A stretch of DNA of 64,000 nucleotides, from contig CBDHFJ010000134.1 in the NCBI GenBank assembly GCA_965262315.1, positions 53,392 to 117,391 of the forward strand. The letters are read 5' to 3'. The DNA is from JBCCFK01 sp965262315 (GTDB lineage: Bacteria; Actinomycetota; Acidimicrobiia; Acidimicrobiales; UBA8592). The notes beneath the pieces were generated by a model. The model was not told the origin of the DNA and made no database searches. It was given only the letters and a program-made list of their open reading frames with translations. Position numbers and translations under genes: made by a program. Below, one piece after another: positions 1 through 6,979 of the stretch (the first letter of the stretch is position 1; each line of letters opens with the position of its first letter).

Positions 1-487
1 CAGCGGCAAGGACTTCAAGGTCGAGGACGCTCGCTACGGCCGCATCATCATCCTGTGCGACGCCGACGTCGACGGCAGCCACATCCGTTGCCTGCTGCTG
101 ACGCTGATCTACCACTACATGCGTCCGATGCTGGAGGCCGGTCGGGTCTACGCGGCCCAGCCGCCGCTGTACTCGTCGAAGTGGCGAGGTACCACCTACT
201 ACGCGTTCAGCGACAAGGAACGCGACACCATCGCCGAGGCCCACAAGATCCCGCTGGACAAGTGGGTGCGGTTCAAGGGCCTGGGTGAGATGGACGTGGA
301 CGAGCTGACCGAGACCACCCTCGACCCCGAGACCCGCATCCTCAAGCGCATGACCATGGACGACGCCAAGCAGGCCCAGGTGGCTGCCGAGATGTTCGAA
401 ACGCTGATGGGCAACGACGTCGCGGCACGCCGCGACTTCCTGCTGACCAACTCCGAGCTGGTCGACCGCGAGATCCTCGACATCTGA
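1..487 (+). CDS. Type IIA DNA topoisomerase subunit B (ParE/GyrB), 3' part
   Basis: The gene enters from the left edge and is read in frame 2, so only the last 161 residues are visible. They hold the end of the TOPRIM domain, with the metal-binding DADVDGSHI motif at fragment residues 20-28, then AQPPLY and KGLGEMD, which are hallmarks of GyrB/ParE. The protein would pair with a GyrA/ParC subunit to pass DNA strands using ATP. The wording around the TOPRIM motif (SGKDFKVEDARYG) and the end of the protein look more like the second, ParE-like actinobacterial paralogue than the main GyrB. That choice is inference, since the ATPase domain lies outside the window. Confidence 0.93.
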   Translation, partial: SGKDFKVEDARYGRIIILCDADVDGSHIRCLLLTLIYHYMRPMLEAGRVYAAQPPLYSSKWRGTTYYAFSDKERDTIAEAHKIPLDKWVRFKGLGEMDVDELTETTLDPETRILKRMTMDDAKQAQVAAEMFETLMGNDVAARRDFLLTNSELVDREILDI

Positions 488-502
488 GCAGGACCTGATT
501 CG

Positions 503-1075
503 GTGCTGATCAAGCGAGTCATCCTGGATCGGATCGCCGCCGGTGAGGTCGACCTGGTGTTCCGGCGCTGGCGGAAGCCCACCGTGAAGGCCGGCGGTCA
601 GCTGCGGACCTCGGTTGGCATGCTCGACATCGTCGCGGTCGACAAGCTCGGTGCCGGCCGGGTCACGGCGGCGGATGCGAAGCGCGCCGGGTACGAGAGT
701 CGAGCGGCGCTGCTGCGTGACCTCGACTCGCGCCCGGAGGGCGACATCCACCGGATCGAGGTCAGGCTCGGGGGCGAGGACCCACGGATCGCACTCCGGA
801 ACTCGACCGACCTCTCCGACGACGAGCGAGCTGAGCTGGACACACGGCTGGCCCGCCTGGACAAGGCCTCGAAGACGGGGCCGTGGACACGGACCTACCT
901 GGAGCTGTTGGCGGACAACCCGCATGTGCGCGCCGAGGACCTGGCCGATGGCCTCGGGCTCGACAAGCCGACGTTCAAGAACAACGTGCGCAAGCTCAAG
1001 GCGCTGGGGTTGACCATCAGCCACTCCCCCGGGTACGAAGTGTCACCCCGCGGCCTGACGTATCTCGACCGCTGA
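503..1075 (+). CDS. Conserved hypothetical, ASCH/PUA-like N-terminus with C-terminal winged helix
   Basis: 190 aa with a GTG start, 15 nt after the topoisomerase stop. The first 60 residues (FRRWRKPTVKAGG, LRTSVGMLDI) resemble the small beta-barrel ASCH/PUA-like proteins found across actinobacteria, a fold associated with RNA or nucleotide binding. Residues about 125-185 look like a winged helix (AEDLADGLGLDKPTFKNNVRKLKALGL), which suggests nucleic-acid binding. No catalytic motif was recognised. It may be co-transcribed with the topoisomerase gene. Confidence 0.7.
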   Translation: MLIKRVILDRIAAGEVDLVFRRWRKPTVKAGGQLRTSVGMLDIVAVDKLGAGRVTAADAKRAGYESRAALLRDLDSRPEGDIHRIEVRLGGEDPRIALRNSTDLSDDERAELDTRLARLDKASKTGPWTRTYLELLADNPHVRAEDLADGLGLDKPTFKNNVRKLKALGLTISHSPGYEVSPRGLTYLDR

Positions 1076-1094
1076 CGCCACCGGAAGGGGAACC

Positions 1095-1712
1095 GTGGAG
1101 TACTTCGCCCAGGCAGCCGATCATCGGCGGCGCATCGCCGACATCCTCGAGACGCTCGACGAGGCACAGCTGGCAACGGCCAGCATGTGCGAGGGCTGGA
1201 CGGTCCAGGACGTGGCCGGCCACCTCACGGCGGGGTGGAACATCGGCAAGCTGCGGTTCATCTGGGGGGTCCTCAAGGAGCGCGGCGACTTCCACACGGC
1301 CAACGTCAAGTTCGGCAGGCAGCTCGGTGCCCGGCCCGCCGCCGAGATCGCAGCGGACCTGCGCGCCAATGCGGACGACCGGTTCACTCCCCCGGGCATC
1401 GGCTCGGAGGCACCGCTCAGCGACGCCTGGATCCATGCGCAGGACATGTTCGTGCCGCTCGAGATCGACTACCCGGTCGCCATCGACGACGTCATGCCCA
1501 TCGTCGACCTCATGGTGGATCCCAAGTCCCGCAGGGTGCGTGGCAACGACCTCGACGAGAAGTACTCGTGGCGAGCCACCGACACCGACTGGGCGCACAC
1601 CAACGAGGGCAAGCCCGAGGTGACCGGCCCGATGGCCGCGATCGTCCTGGCCCTCTATGGACGCGGCAACTGCTGGGGTGTGCTGACCGGTCCGGACGGC
1701 ACGCCGATCTGA
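1095..1712 (+). CDS. Maleylpyruvate isomerase-family / DinB-like mycothiol-dependent protein
   Basis: 205 aa, GTG start 20 nt after the previous stop. The N-terminus has the layout of the MDMPI/TIGR03083 DinB-like four-helix bundle: a long first helix, then CEGWTVQDVAGHLTAGW, where the His of the GHL motif is a usual metal ligand. A second His (SDAWIHAQDM) lies near residue 115, also as in the family. Such proteins are metal-dependent and often use mycothiol, the actinobacterial thiol. The true substrate cannot be told from sequence. Confidence 0.8.
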   Translation: MEYFAQAADHRRRIADILETLDEAQLATASMCEGWTVQDVAGHLTAGWNIGKLRFIWGVLKERGDFHTANVKFGRQLGARPAAEIAADLRANADDRFTPPGIGSEAPLSDAWIHAQDMFVPLEIDYPVAIDDVMPIVDLMVDPKSRRVRGNDLDEKYSWRATDTDWAHTNEGKPEVTGPMAAIVLALYGRGNCWGVLTGPDGTPI

Positions 1713-1779
1713 TCAGCCCCCGGCCGCCCCGGCATCGCTGCTCGCCAGCGGTCGGGCGGGACCTGGGTGCCGTGTCGGA

Positions 1780-2241
1780 TCAGCGGCCGTGCTTGGCCGG
1801 ACCAGTGCGGCCCGGCCCGTCGATCAGCCGCGTGGTGGGTCCGGTCATCTGCTCGCCGCACTTGTCGCAGTGCAGATGCGGCGTCGCCGGCTGGCCGCAG
1901 GAGTGGACCAGCACGGTGGGCGGGCCACCCGGGGAGTTCCACCGGTCGCCCCACTGCATGATCGCCACCAAGACCTCGTAGAGGTCGGCGCCCTTCTCGG
2001 TCAGCCGGTACTCGTGGTGGCCGGCCTCCACGGGCACACGATGGAGGATGCCTCCCTCGACCAGGGTGTTGAGCCGGTCGGTGAGGATGTTGCGGCTGAT
2101 GCCCAGTTCCTCGCGCATGGTCTCGAAGCGGTGGTGTCCGAAGAACACCTCGCGGATGACGAGCAGCGACCACCACTCGCCGACGAGCTCGAGTGAGCGG
2201 GCGATGGAGCATTCGAGATGGGCGACGGAACTTCGCTTCAT
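1780..2241 (-). CDS. HxlR-family winged-helix transcriptional regulator
   Basis: 153 aa from ATG at 2241. The HxlR signature is clear: CSIARSLELVGEWWSLLVIRE, then a winged-helix recognition region (GISRNILTDRLNTLVEGGIL) and the YRLTEKG wing. A C-terminal tail carries a short Cys cluster (CDKCGEQM) that could bind zinc, a variant seen in some HxlR proteins. The ATG lies 7 nt after a TAGAGT hexamer (2249-2254 on this strand), which fits a leaderless message. It is divergent from the tautomerase operon and shares with it an inverted-repeat operator (2252-2308), so it probably regulates that operon and itself. Confidence 0.9.
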   Translation of the reverse strand: MKRSSVAHLECSIARSLELVGEWWSLLVIREVFFGHHRFETMREELGISRNILTDRLNTLVEGGILHRVPVEAGHHEYRLTEKGADLYEVLVAIMQWGDRWNSPGGPPTVLVHSCGQPATPHLHCDKCGEQMTGPTTRLIDGPGRTGPAKHGR

Positions 2242-2251
2242 GCATCCCACT

Positions 2252-2308
2252 CTAGTTGCTTGACGAGACTGGATGATTCTGCAAGAGTCAGTCCCGTTAC
2301 GCAACTAG
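2252..2308. promoter_or_regulatory. Inverted-repeat operator of the HxlR regulator, over divergent promoters
   Basis: Two 20-bp arms in inverted orientation, 2252-2271 and 2289-2308, separated by 17 bp. They match at 17 of 20 positions, starting CTAGTTGC and ending GACTG. One arm overlaps the TAGAGT -10 of the regulator and the other overlaps a TAGCCC -10-like hexamer (2306-2311) facing the tautomerase operon. Two dimer sites over two core promoters is the arrangement expected for an autoregulating HxlR protein. Binding itself is inference. Confidence 0.75.
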
Positions 2309-2339
2309 CCCGGTCGCCCCGGGCACGCACGGAGATGCC

Positions 2340-2669
2340 ATGAGTCACTTCAGCTGCCTGATCCAGGCAGACAGCACCGCCCACCAGCGCACCGACGAAC
2401 TCGAGCGGCGCCTCGCCGAGCTCCACGGTGCCCACTACCCGGGCGAGCAGGCCGACGTCGTGTTCCGCCCCGTCCCCATCGGCGCGATGTTCACCGAGGG
2501 TCGTCAGAGCACCTCGTCGATCATCACCTGCGCGGTCGACCATCCGACCGAGTTCGAGGCCCGCGAGCGCTACATGCGCGGCGTCTGCGACCTCTGGACC
2601 GACATCACCGGCTGCACCGATCACGAGATCGTCGTCGCCGTCACCGACCCGACGACCAGGGAGAACTGA
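2340..2669 (+). CDS. Small hypothetical protein, tautomerase-operon member
   Basis: 109 aa, ATG start preceded by a GGAGATG ribosome-binding stretch. It lacks the Pro directly after Met that tautomerases use as catalytic base. Its length, alpha/beta pattern and place next to a real tautomerase still suggest a tautomerase-superfamily subunit or a partner (residues SSIITCAVDHP and DHEIVVAVTDP). It ends 2 nt before the next gene, so the two are translated together. Function is unproven; it might be a non-catalytic subunit of a heteromer. Confidence 0.65.
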   Translation: MSHFSCLIQADSTAHQRTDELERRLAELHGAHYPGEQADVVFRPVPIGAMFTEGRQSTSSIITCAVDHPTEFEARERYMRGVCDLWTDITGCTDHEIVVAVTDPTTREN

Positions 2670-2671
2670 TC

Positions 2672-3076
2672 ATGCCCTTCTACCACGCCACCATCCGCCC
2701 GGGACTCCTGCCCGCGGCCCAGCGAGAGGGCTTCGCCAACGACGTCGTCGAGGTCCACTGCGGTGTGACCGGCGCACCGCCGTCGTTCGTCCACGTGCTG
2801 GTCACCGAGGACACCGCCGGCACCCTCCCCGAGGGCGCCAACGCCATCGTGGCCGGCACCATCCGCGCCGGCCGCACCACAGCGCAGAAGGCCGAGATCA
2901 TCGATCGACTCAACGCCGCGATGGCGCAGCGCAGCGGGAACGCGGTCGCCACCGTCTCCACCACGATCCGCGACGTCCAGGCCTCGTACACCATGGAGGG
3001 CGGCGAGGTGCTCCCCGAACCCGGCTCACCCGAAGAGGAGCGCTGGAAGGCGATCGGAAGCACGGTGGAGTCATGA
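2672..3076 (+). CDS. Tautomerase family protein (4-oxalocrotonate tautomerase superfamily)
   Basis: 134 aa starting MPFYHATIRPG. Pro2 would become the N-terminal catalytic proline after Met removal, the defining feature of the superfamily. The length matches the fused members (cis-CaaD or malonate semialdehyde decarboxylase type, about 130-150 aa) rather than the 60-aa 4-OT. Arg residues in the first half (RPG, IRAGR) could hold a carboxylate. Its ATGA stop overlaps the start of the SnoaL gene. Expected work is keto-enol tautomerisation or dehalogenation in a degradation pathway; the substrate is unknown. Confidence 0.8.
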   Translation: MPFYHATIRPGLLPAAQREGFANDVVEVHCGVTGAPPSFVHVLVTEDTAGTLPEGANAIVAGTIRAGRTTAQKAEIIDRLNAAMAQRSGNAVATVSTTIRDVQASYTMEGGEVLPEPGSPEEERWKAIGSTVES

Positions 3077-3576
3077 CCACCGTCGACACCACCCCTGCCC
3101 CCGGGGCCTCGATCGACGTGGCCGGACTCCGCCAGGACCACTGGTCGGCCGACGAGCTGCGCAACGTCGAGGTCGTCGCCGAGTTCATCCAGCTCCTGAT
3201 GATCGACCACGACCTCGACGGCGTGCGGGAGCGCTTCGGCGACAGCCCGTACGTCCAGCACAACCACTCGATTCCCGACGGGATCGAAGGGCTGCTCGGC
3301 ACGATCCAGACGCTCGTCAAGCGGTTCCCCGACTACACCTACGACGTCAAGCGCATCTCGGTCGACGGCGATGTGGTCACGTTCCACTCCCACGTCACCA
3401 TGCGGGCCAAGCACCGCGGCAACGGCCGCAAGGGACTGAACATCATCGACAGTTGGCGCGTGGTCGACGGCCTGATCGGCGACCACTGGGACGCGGTCCA
3501 GCCGCTGGACCGTTCGATGCGCCTCTACGCGCTGCTCACCGGAGGCCGCGTCCGCAACGACAACGGGACGTTCTGA
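3073..3576 (+). CDS. SnoaL-like polyketide cyclase / NTF2-fold protein
   Basis: 167 aa. The ATG overlaps the tautomerase stop by 4 nt (ATGA), which fixes the start. The SnoaL pattern is clear: NVEVVAEFIQLLMIDHDLDGVRERFGDSPYVQHNHSIPDGIEGL, with the His-rich YVQHNH strand, then VTFHSHV and a closing DSWRVVDGLIGDHWD strand. The NTF2-fold cone holds small hydrophobic substrates. Last gene of the HxlR-controlled operon; together the three products suggest turnover of a small carbonyl or aromatic compound. Confidence 0.85.
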   Translation: MTTVDTTPAPGASIDVAGLRQDHWSADELRNVEVVAEFIQLLMIDHDLDGVRERFGDSPYVQHNHSIPDGIEGLLGTIQTLVKRFPDYTYDVKRISVDGDVVTFHSHVTMRAKHRGNGRKGLNIIDSWRVVDGLIGDHWDAVQPLDRSMRLYALLTGGRVRNDNGTF

Positions 3577-3589
3577 GCCCCGGCACGAC

Positions 3590-4279
3590 TCACGCCAGCG
3601 CGGCGTCCACCGCGGCCAGGGCATGCAGCCGTGCCGTCGGGAAGTACGGGACGGGGAGATCCTCGGCCTGCACCAGCAGCTCGATCTCGGTGCACCCGGC
3701 GATCACGCCGGTGGCCCCGGCGGCCGTCAGCCGCTCGATCGCCTGCAGGTAGGCCGCCTTGGAGGCCTCGGTGATGTGGCCCTGGACGAGCTCGGCGAAG
3801 ATCACGTCGTGGATCGTCGTGCGGTCGGGTTCGTCGGGGATGCGGACGTCGAGACCCCGAGCGGCGAGCCGATCGCGGTAGAAGGGCTGTTCCATCGTGT
3901 AGCGCGTGCCGAGGAGAGCGACGGACTCCACACCGGCGGCGATCACCGCATCGGCCGTCGCGTCGGCCAGGTGCAGGAACGGCACATCGATGGCGGCCTC
4001 GATGGCCGGCGCCACGATGTGCATCGTGTTGGTGCACAACACGATCAATTCGGCCCCGGCCGCCTGCAGCGCTGCGGCATCACCGGCCAACAGTGCTCCG
4101 GCGCCGTCCCAGTCACCTGCCTGCTGGAGCGCCTCGACCTCGTGGAAGTCGTAGGAGCGGATGACCAGGTCGGCCGAGTGGGTGCCGCCGCGCCGACGCC
4201 GCACCTCGGTGTTGATGATCCGCTCGTACTCGATCGACGACTCCCACGACATCCCGCCCAGGAGCCCGATCCGCTTCAC
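3590..4279 (-). CDS. Aspartate/glutamate racemase family protein
   Basis: 229 aa, GTG start. The family opens with KRIGLLGGMSWESSIEYE, as in aspartate racemases. The two catalytic cysteines are visible in LIVLCTNTMH and GVIAGCTEIELL, both in the expected positions of the two lobes. The enzyme interconverts L- and D-amino acids without cofactor through a two-base Cys mechanism. It follows the DUF2269-like membrane gene by a single base and shares its promoter. Substrate (Asp, Glu or a hydantoin) is not determined by sequence. Confidence 0.9.
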   Translation of the reverse strand: MKRIGLLGGMSWESSIEYERIINTEVRRRRGGTHSADLVIRSYDFHEVEALQQAGDWDGAGALLAGDAAALQAAGAELIVLCTNTMHIVAPAIEAAIDVPFLHLADATADAVIAAGVESVALLGTRYTMEQPFYRDRLAARGLDVRIPDEPDRTTIHDVIFAELVQGHITEASKAAYLQAIERLTAAGATGVIAGCTEIELLVQAEDLPVPYFPTARLHALAAVDAALA

Positions 4280-4280
4280 G

Positions 4281-4709
4281 TCAGACGCCCCACTTGAACG
4301 TCATCACGACCAGCATGACCGTCAGGCTCAGATGCATGACACCGTTCAGCATCGGTTTGCGGTCCGACATGTCGGGCAGGGGCGACCAGGCCGGCGGATA
4401 GGCGAGGGCGGCGGCCCCGGTGGCGATCAGCCACACCGGCCCGGCGATCGCGAGCCAGGTCTGGGAGAAGTCGTACACGTCGCCGCTCAACCCCACCAAC
4501 GCACCGCCGAACACCCCGGTCGCCAGGAGTGAGGGCGCGAGGATCGAGGCGATGGCGTCGTCGAACGCACCGATGTCGGCGCCGGCCCGGCGAGCCCGAC
4601 CGGCCACGAACGGCACCACGAATGCGGCGCCGGTGCCGAGGATCACCGAGATGATGTGCAGCAGGTAGACGATGTCGTAGGGCGTGTCGTTGATCGCGGC
4701 GAGCACCAC
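4281..4709 (-). CDS. DUF2269-like integral membrane protein
   Basis: 142 aa with four hydrophobic segments, matching the small DUF2269 family: YDIVYLLHIISVILGTGAAFVVPF at the start and VMHLSLTVMLVVMTFKWGV at the end. Histidines sit within the first and last segments. The first of two adjacent GTG codons (4709 and 4706) is chosen because GGAGGA (complement of 4716-4721) is 6 nt upstream. It is the first gene of a two-gene unit with the racemase. Role unknown. Confidence 0.8.
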   Translation of the reverse strand: MVLAAINDTPYDIVYLLHIISVILGTGAAFVVPFVAGRARRAGADIGAFDDAIASILAPSLLATGVFGGALVGLSGDVYDFSQTWLAIAGPVWLIATGAAALAYPPAWSPLPDMSDRKPMLNGVMHLSLTVMLVVMTFKWGV

Positions 4710-4781
4710 GGGGAATCCTCCGGTGGAAGCGTTGTCGGTCAGCGCTTCAGTCTGTCACAGCGACCTGATAGAACTACAACC

Positions 4782-5696
4782 GTGGAATTCGATGCCGCCG
4801 ACCTCAACGACAGCGGGGATCCGCCCGTCGGCGAGCCGCGGGACCCGGACTCCCCCGAGCGCGAGGACGGGCTGCCCAGATACCTGTCGCCATCCAGCGC
4901 GTCGATGTTCCAGGAGTGCCCACGACGGTGGAAGCACCGCTACATCGACCGCCTGCCCGACCCGCCCGGCGAGCCGGCGTTGGCCGGCACCTTCGCCCAC
5001 CGGGTGCTGGAACTGTTGCTGCAGGAGCGGCCCGAGCGCCGCACCCAGGACCGCGCCAAGGAGCTCGCCCGCGAGGTCTGGCCCGAGATGGAGGCCGACG
5101 AGGACTTCCGGGCCCTCCGCCTCAGCGACGATCAGGGCCGAGCCTTCCGCTGGCGCACGTGGCTGGCCATCGAGGGGCTGTGGGCCCTCGAGAATCCGTC
5201 CGAGGTGGTGGTCGAGGCCACCGAGCAGGACGTGCGGGTGGAGATCGGCGGGGTCCCCTTCCGCGGCATCGTCGACCGGGTCGACGTCGAGACCGACGGC
5301 CTGGTGATCGCCGACTACAAGTCCGGCCGCGCCCCCGCACAACGGTTCGAGGAAGGGCGGCTCGCGCAGGTGCTCCTGTACGCCGCGGCCGTCGCGTCGT
5401 TGTCCGGCATCCGACCGGCGCGGGCCCGCCTGCTGTACCTGAACCAACGCATCGTCGAGGTCGACGTCACCGAGGACAACCTCGCCGAGGTCACCGCCAC
5501 CCTCCAGGACACCTGGGAACGGCTCCAGGCCGCGTGCGCGTCCGGTGAGTTCGAGGCCTGCACCGGGCCGCTGTGCGCATGGTGTCCGTTCCTGGCCCAC
5601 TGCCCCGAGGGTCAGGCCGAGGTCACGACACGGGCCAGCCAGGGTCGGGTGCGCCATGACGCACCGGGCTTGGCCATCGTCGCCAAGGCCAGCTGA
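4782..5696 (+). CDS. RecB/Cas4-like PD-(D/E)XK exonuclease with 4Fe-4S cysteine signature
   Basis: 304 aa. The GTG at 4782 is preferred over upstream codons because a TAGAAC hexamer ends 7 nt before it and the N-terminus then precedes the LSPSSASMFQECPRRW motif. The nuclease core has catalytic Asp165 in IVDRVD, Asp178 and Lys180 in IADYKSG, and QVLLYAAAV (motif QxxxY). Cys46 pairs with Cys265-x2-Cys268-x5-Cys274 near the C-terminus, the iron-sulphur layout of Cas4 and AddB. There is no helicase domain and no CRISPR array nearby, so it is probably a stand-alone DNA-repair exonuclease. Confidence 0.88.
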   Translation: MEFDAADLNDSGDPPVGEPRDPDSPEREDGLPRYLSPSSASMFQECPRRWKHRYIDRLPDPPGEPALAGTFAHRVLELLLQERPERRTQDRAKELAREVWPEMEADEDFRALRLSDDQGRAFRWRTWLAIEGLWALENPSEVVVEATEQDVRVEIGGVPFRGIVDRVDVETDGLVIADYKSGRAPAQRFEEGRLAQVLLYAAAVASLSGIRPARARLLYLNQRIVEVDVTEDNLAEVTATLQDTWERLQAACASGEFEACTGPLCAWCPFLAHCPEGQAEVTTRASQGRVRHDAPGLAIVAKAS

Positions 5697-5757
5697 CGCC
5701 ACCTGCCCCGGGGGGGGTGGGAGCAGGTCGCGAGGCACGGCTGCCCCGACCCTTCGG

Positions 5758-5763
5758 TAGGGT
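5758..5763 (+). promoter_or_regulatory. Promoter -10 (TAGGGT) for a leaderless ACT-protein message
   Basis: TAGGGT ends 6 nt before the ATG at 5770, so the expected transcription start falls on the start codon. No clear -35 hexamer is seen 17 nt upstream. The same spacing recurs at other genes in this window. Confidence 0.5.
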
Positions 5764-5769
5764 TCGCGC

Positions 5770-6294
5770 ATGCCAACCCTCGTGCTCACCGCCATCGGTG
5801 ACGACCAGAGCGGACTCGTGGACGCCCTGTCCGGGGTGATCGCCGCACACGGCGCCAGCTGGGACCGCAGCCACATGAGCCACCTCGCCGGGAAGTTCGC
5901 CGGGATCGTGCAGGTCAGCGTGCCCGACGGCCGAGTCGACGAACTCGTCGCGGCCCTGACTCCACTCCAGGACCAGGGCCTCCTGGAGATCACGGCGTCC
6001 CGCGCCCCCGACGCCACCGTGGTCGACCAGTCCCGCATGGTCACCCTCGAGCTGGTGGGCCAGGACCGTGTCGGCATCATCCACGACCTGTCGCATGCGC
6101 TCGCCGGCCTCGGCGTCAGCATCCACGAACTGCAGACCGCCACAACCAACGCACCGATGGGCGGCGGCACCCTGTTCGAGGCCCGAGCCTTGTTGGAGGT
6201 TCCGGGTTCGATCGACGCCGGGGCCTTGCGGACGACCGTCGAACAGCTCGGCAACGAGCTGATGGTCGACATCGATCTCGACGCCGGCGCCTGA
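5770..6294 (+). CDS. Tandem ACT-domain protein (GcvR-like)
   Basis: 174 aa made of two ACT domains, residues about 3-80 (LVLTAIGDDQSGLVDALSGVI) and 90-165 (VTLELVGQDRVGIIHDLSHAL). The D-x-x-G-L-V/D-x-V-G-I-I pattern at each first turn is the amino-acid-binding ACT loop. Double-ACT proteins of this size include GcvR, a regulator of glycine cleavage in enterobacteria, but no gcv gene is near, so the ligand is unknown. The ATG is supported by a TAGGGT hexamer 6 nt upstream. The GNAT gene follows 15 nt downstream and is probably co-transcribed. Confidence 0.85.
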   Translation: MPTLVLTAIGDDQSGLVDALSGVIAAHGASWDRSHMSHLAGKFAGIVQVSVPDGRVDELVAALTPLQDQGLLEITASRAPDATVVDQSRMVTLELVGQDRVGIIHDLSHALAGLGVSIHELQTATTNAPMGGGTLFEARALLEVPGSIDAGALRTTVEQLGNELMVDIDLDAGA

Positions 6295-6309
6295 GGAGAC
6301 GACGCGACC

Positions 6310-6972
6310 ATGAAGCCGGTCTGGGACCTCCCACTCGACCCGAGCGGCATCGAGGTCGAGCTCGACAACGGCACCCACGTCCGGATCCGTCCCGGACGGC
6401 CCGATGATCGGGCCGCGCTGATGGAGGCGTTCGAGCGCTTCTCGGACACCTCGCGCTACTACCGCTTCTTCAGCGCCAAGCCCCAGCTGAGCGATTCCCT
6501 GGCCACCTCGCTCAGCCAGGTCGACGACGAACACCAGCTGGCCTGGGCGGTGTTCGACCCCGACCAACCCTCGCCGGTGGGCGATGCGTCTGGCCTCGCG
6601 ATCGCGTCGGCCCGCCTGTTCGTGAGCGCCGACGAACCAGGCATCGCCGAGGGGACGCTCGCCATCGTCGACGACTACCAGGGTCGTGGTCTCGGCCGCT
6701 TCCTCATCGAGCTCCTCATCTCCACGGCGGCGATCGACAACCTGGTGACGGTCCGCTTCGAGGTCCTGGCGAGCAACCGCGCCATGCGAGCGTTGCTCGG
6801 CAAGGTGGGCGCACACGGCCAGGCCCTGCCCGATGACCCCACCGTGATCCGCTACGACATGCCGGTCCCCTCGCTGGACGACGTCGACCCCACGGTCGGC
6901 GCCCTCTACGTCCTCCTGCGTCGGGTCGGCCAACGCCGCCAGGGCACCGACGCCGCCCACGAGGACGGCTGA
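6310..6972 (+). CDS. GNAT-family N-acetyltransferase
   Basis: 220 aa, preceded by a GAGGAGACGACGCGACC leader with an AGGAG site. A typical GNAT fold is visible: VRIRPGRPDDRAALMEAF at the start, a beta strand GTLAIVDDYQGRGLGRFLIELL carrying the acetyl-CoA pyrophosphate loop (QGRGLG), and the closing VLASNRAMRALLGKVG. It transfers an acetyl group to an amine of an unknown substrate. The pairing with an ACT-domain protein (15 nt upstream) suggests an amino-acid-linked role, which is inference only. Confidence 0.88.
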   Translation: MKPVWDLPLDPSGIEVELDNGTHVRIRPGRPDDRAALMEAFERFSDTSRYYRFFSAKPQLSDSLATSLSQVDDEHQLAWAVFDPDQPSPVGDASGLAIASARLFVSADEPGIAEGTLAIVDDYQGRGLGRFLIELLISTAAIDNLVTVRFEVLASNRAMRALLGKVGAHGQALPDDPTVIRYDMPVPSLDDVDPTVGALYVLLRRVGQRRQGTDAAHEDG

Positions 6973-6979
6973 GCCGGCC

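Noticed and set aside
4782..5696. Sign of a CRISPR-Cas locus from the Cas4-like nuclease
   Set aside because: No direct-repeat array with spacers and no other cas gene is present; the nuclease fits stand-alone repair.
4755..6449. 564-codon minus frame opposite the nuclease, ACT and GNAT genes
   Set aside because: Three + genes with known domains and promoter signals cover the same bases; the minus frame has no domain.
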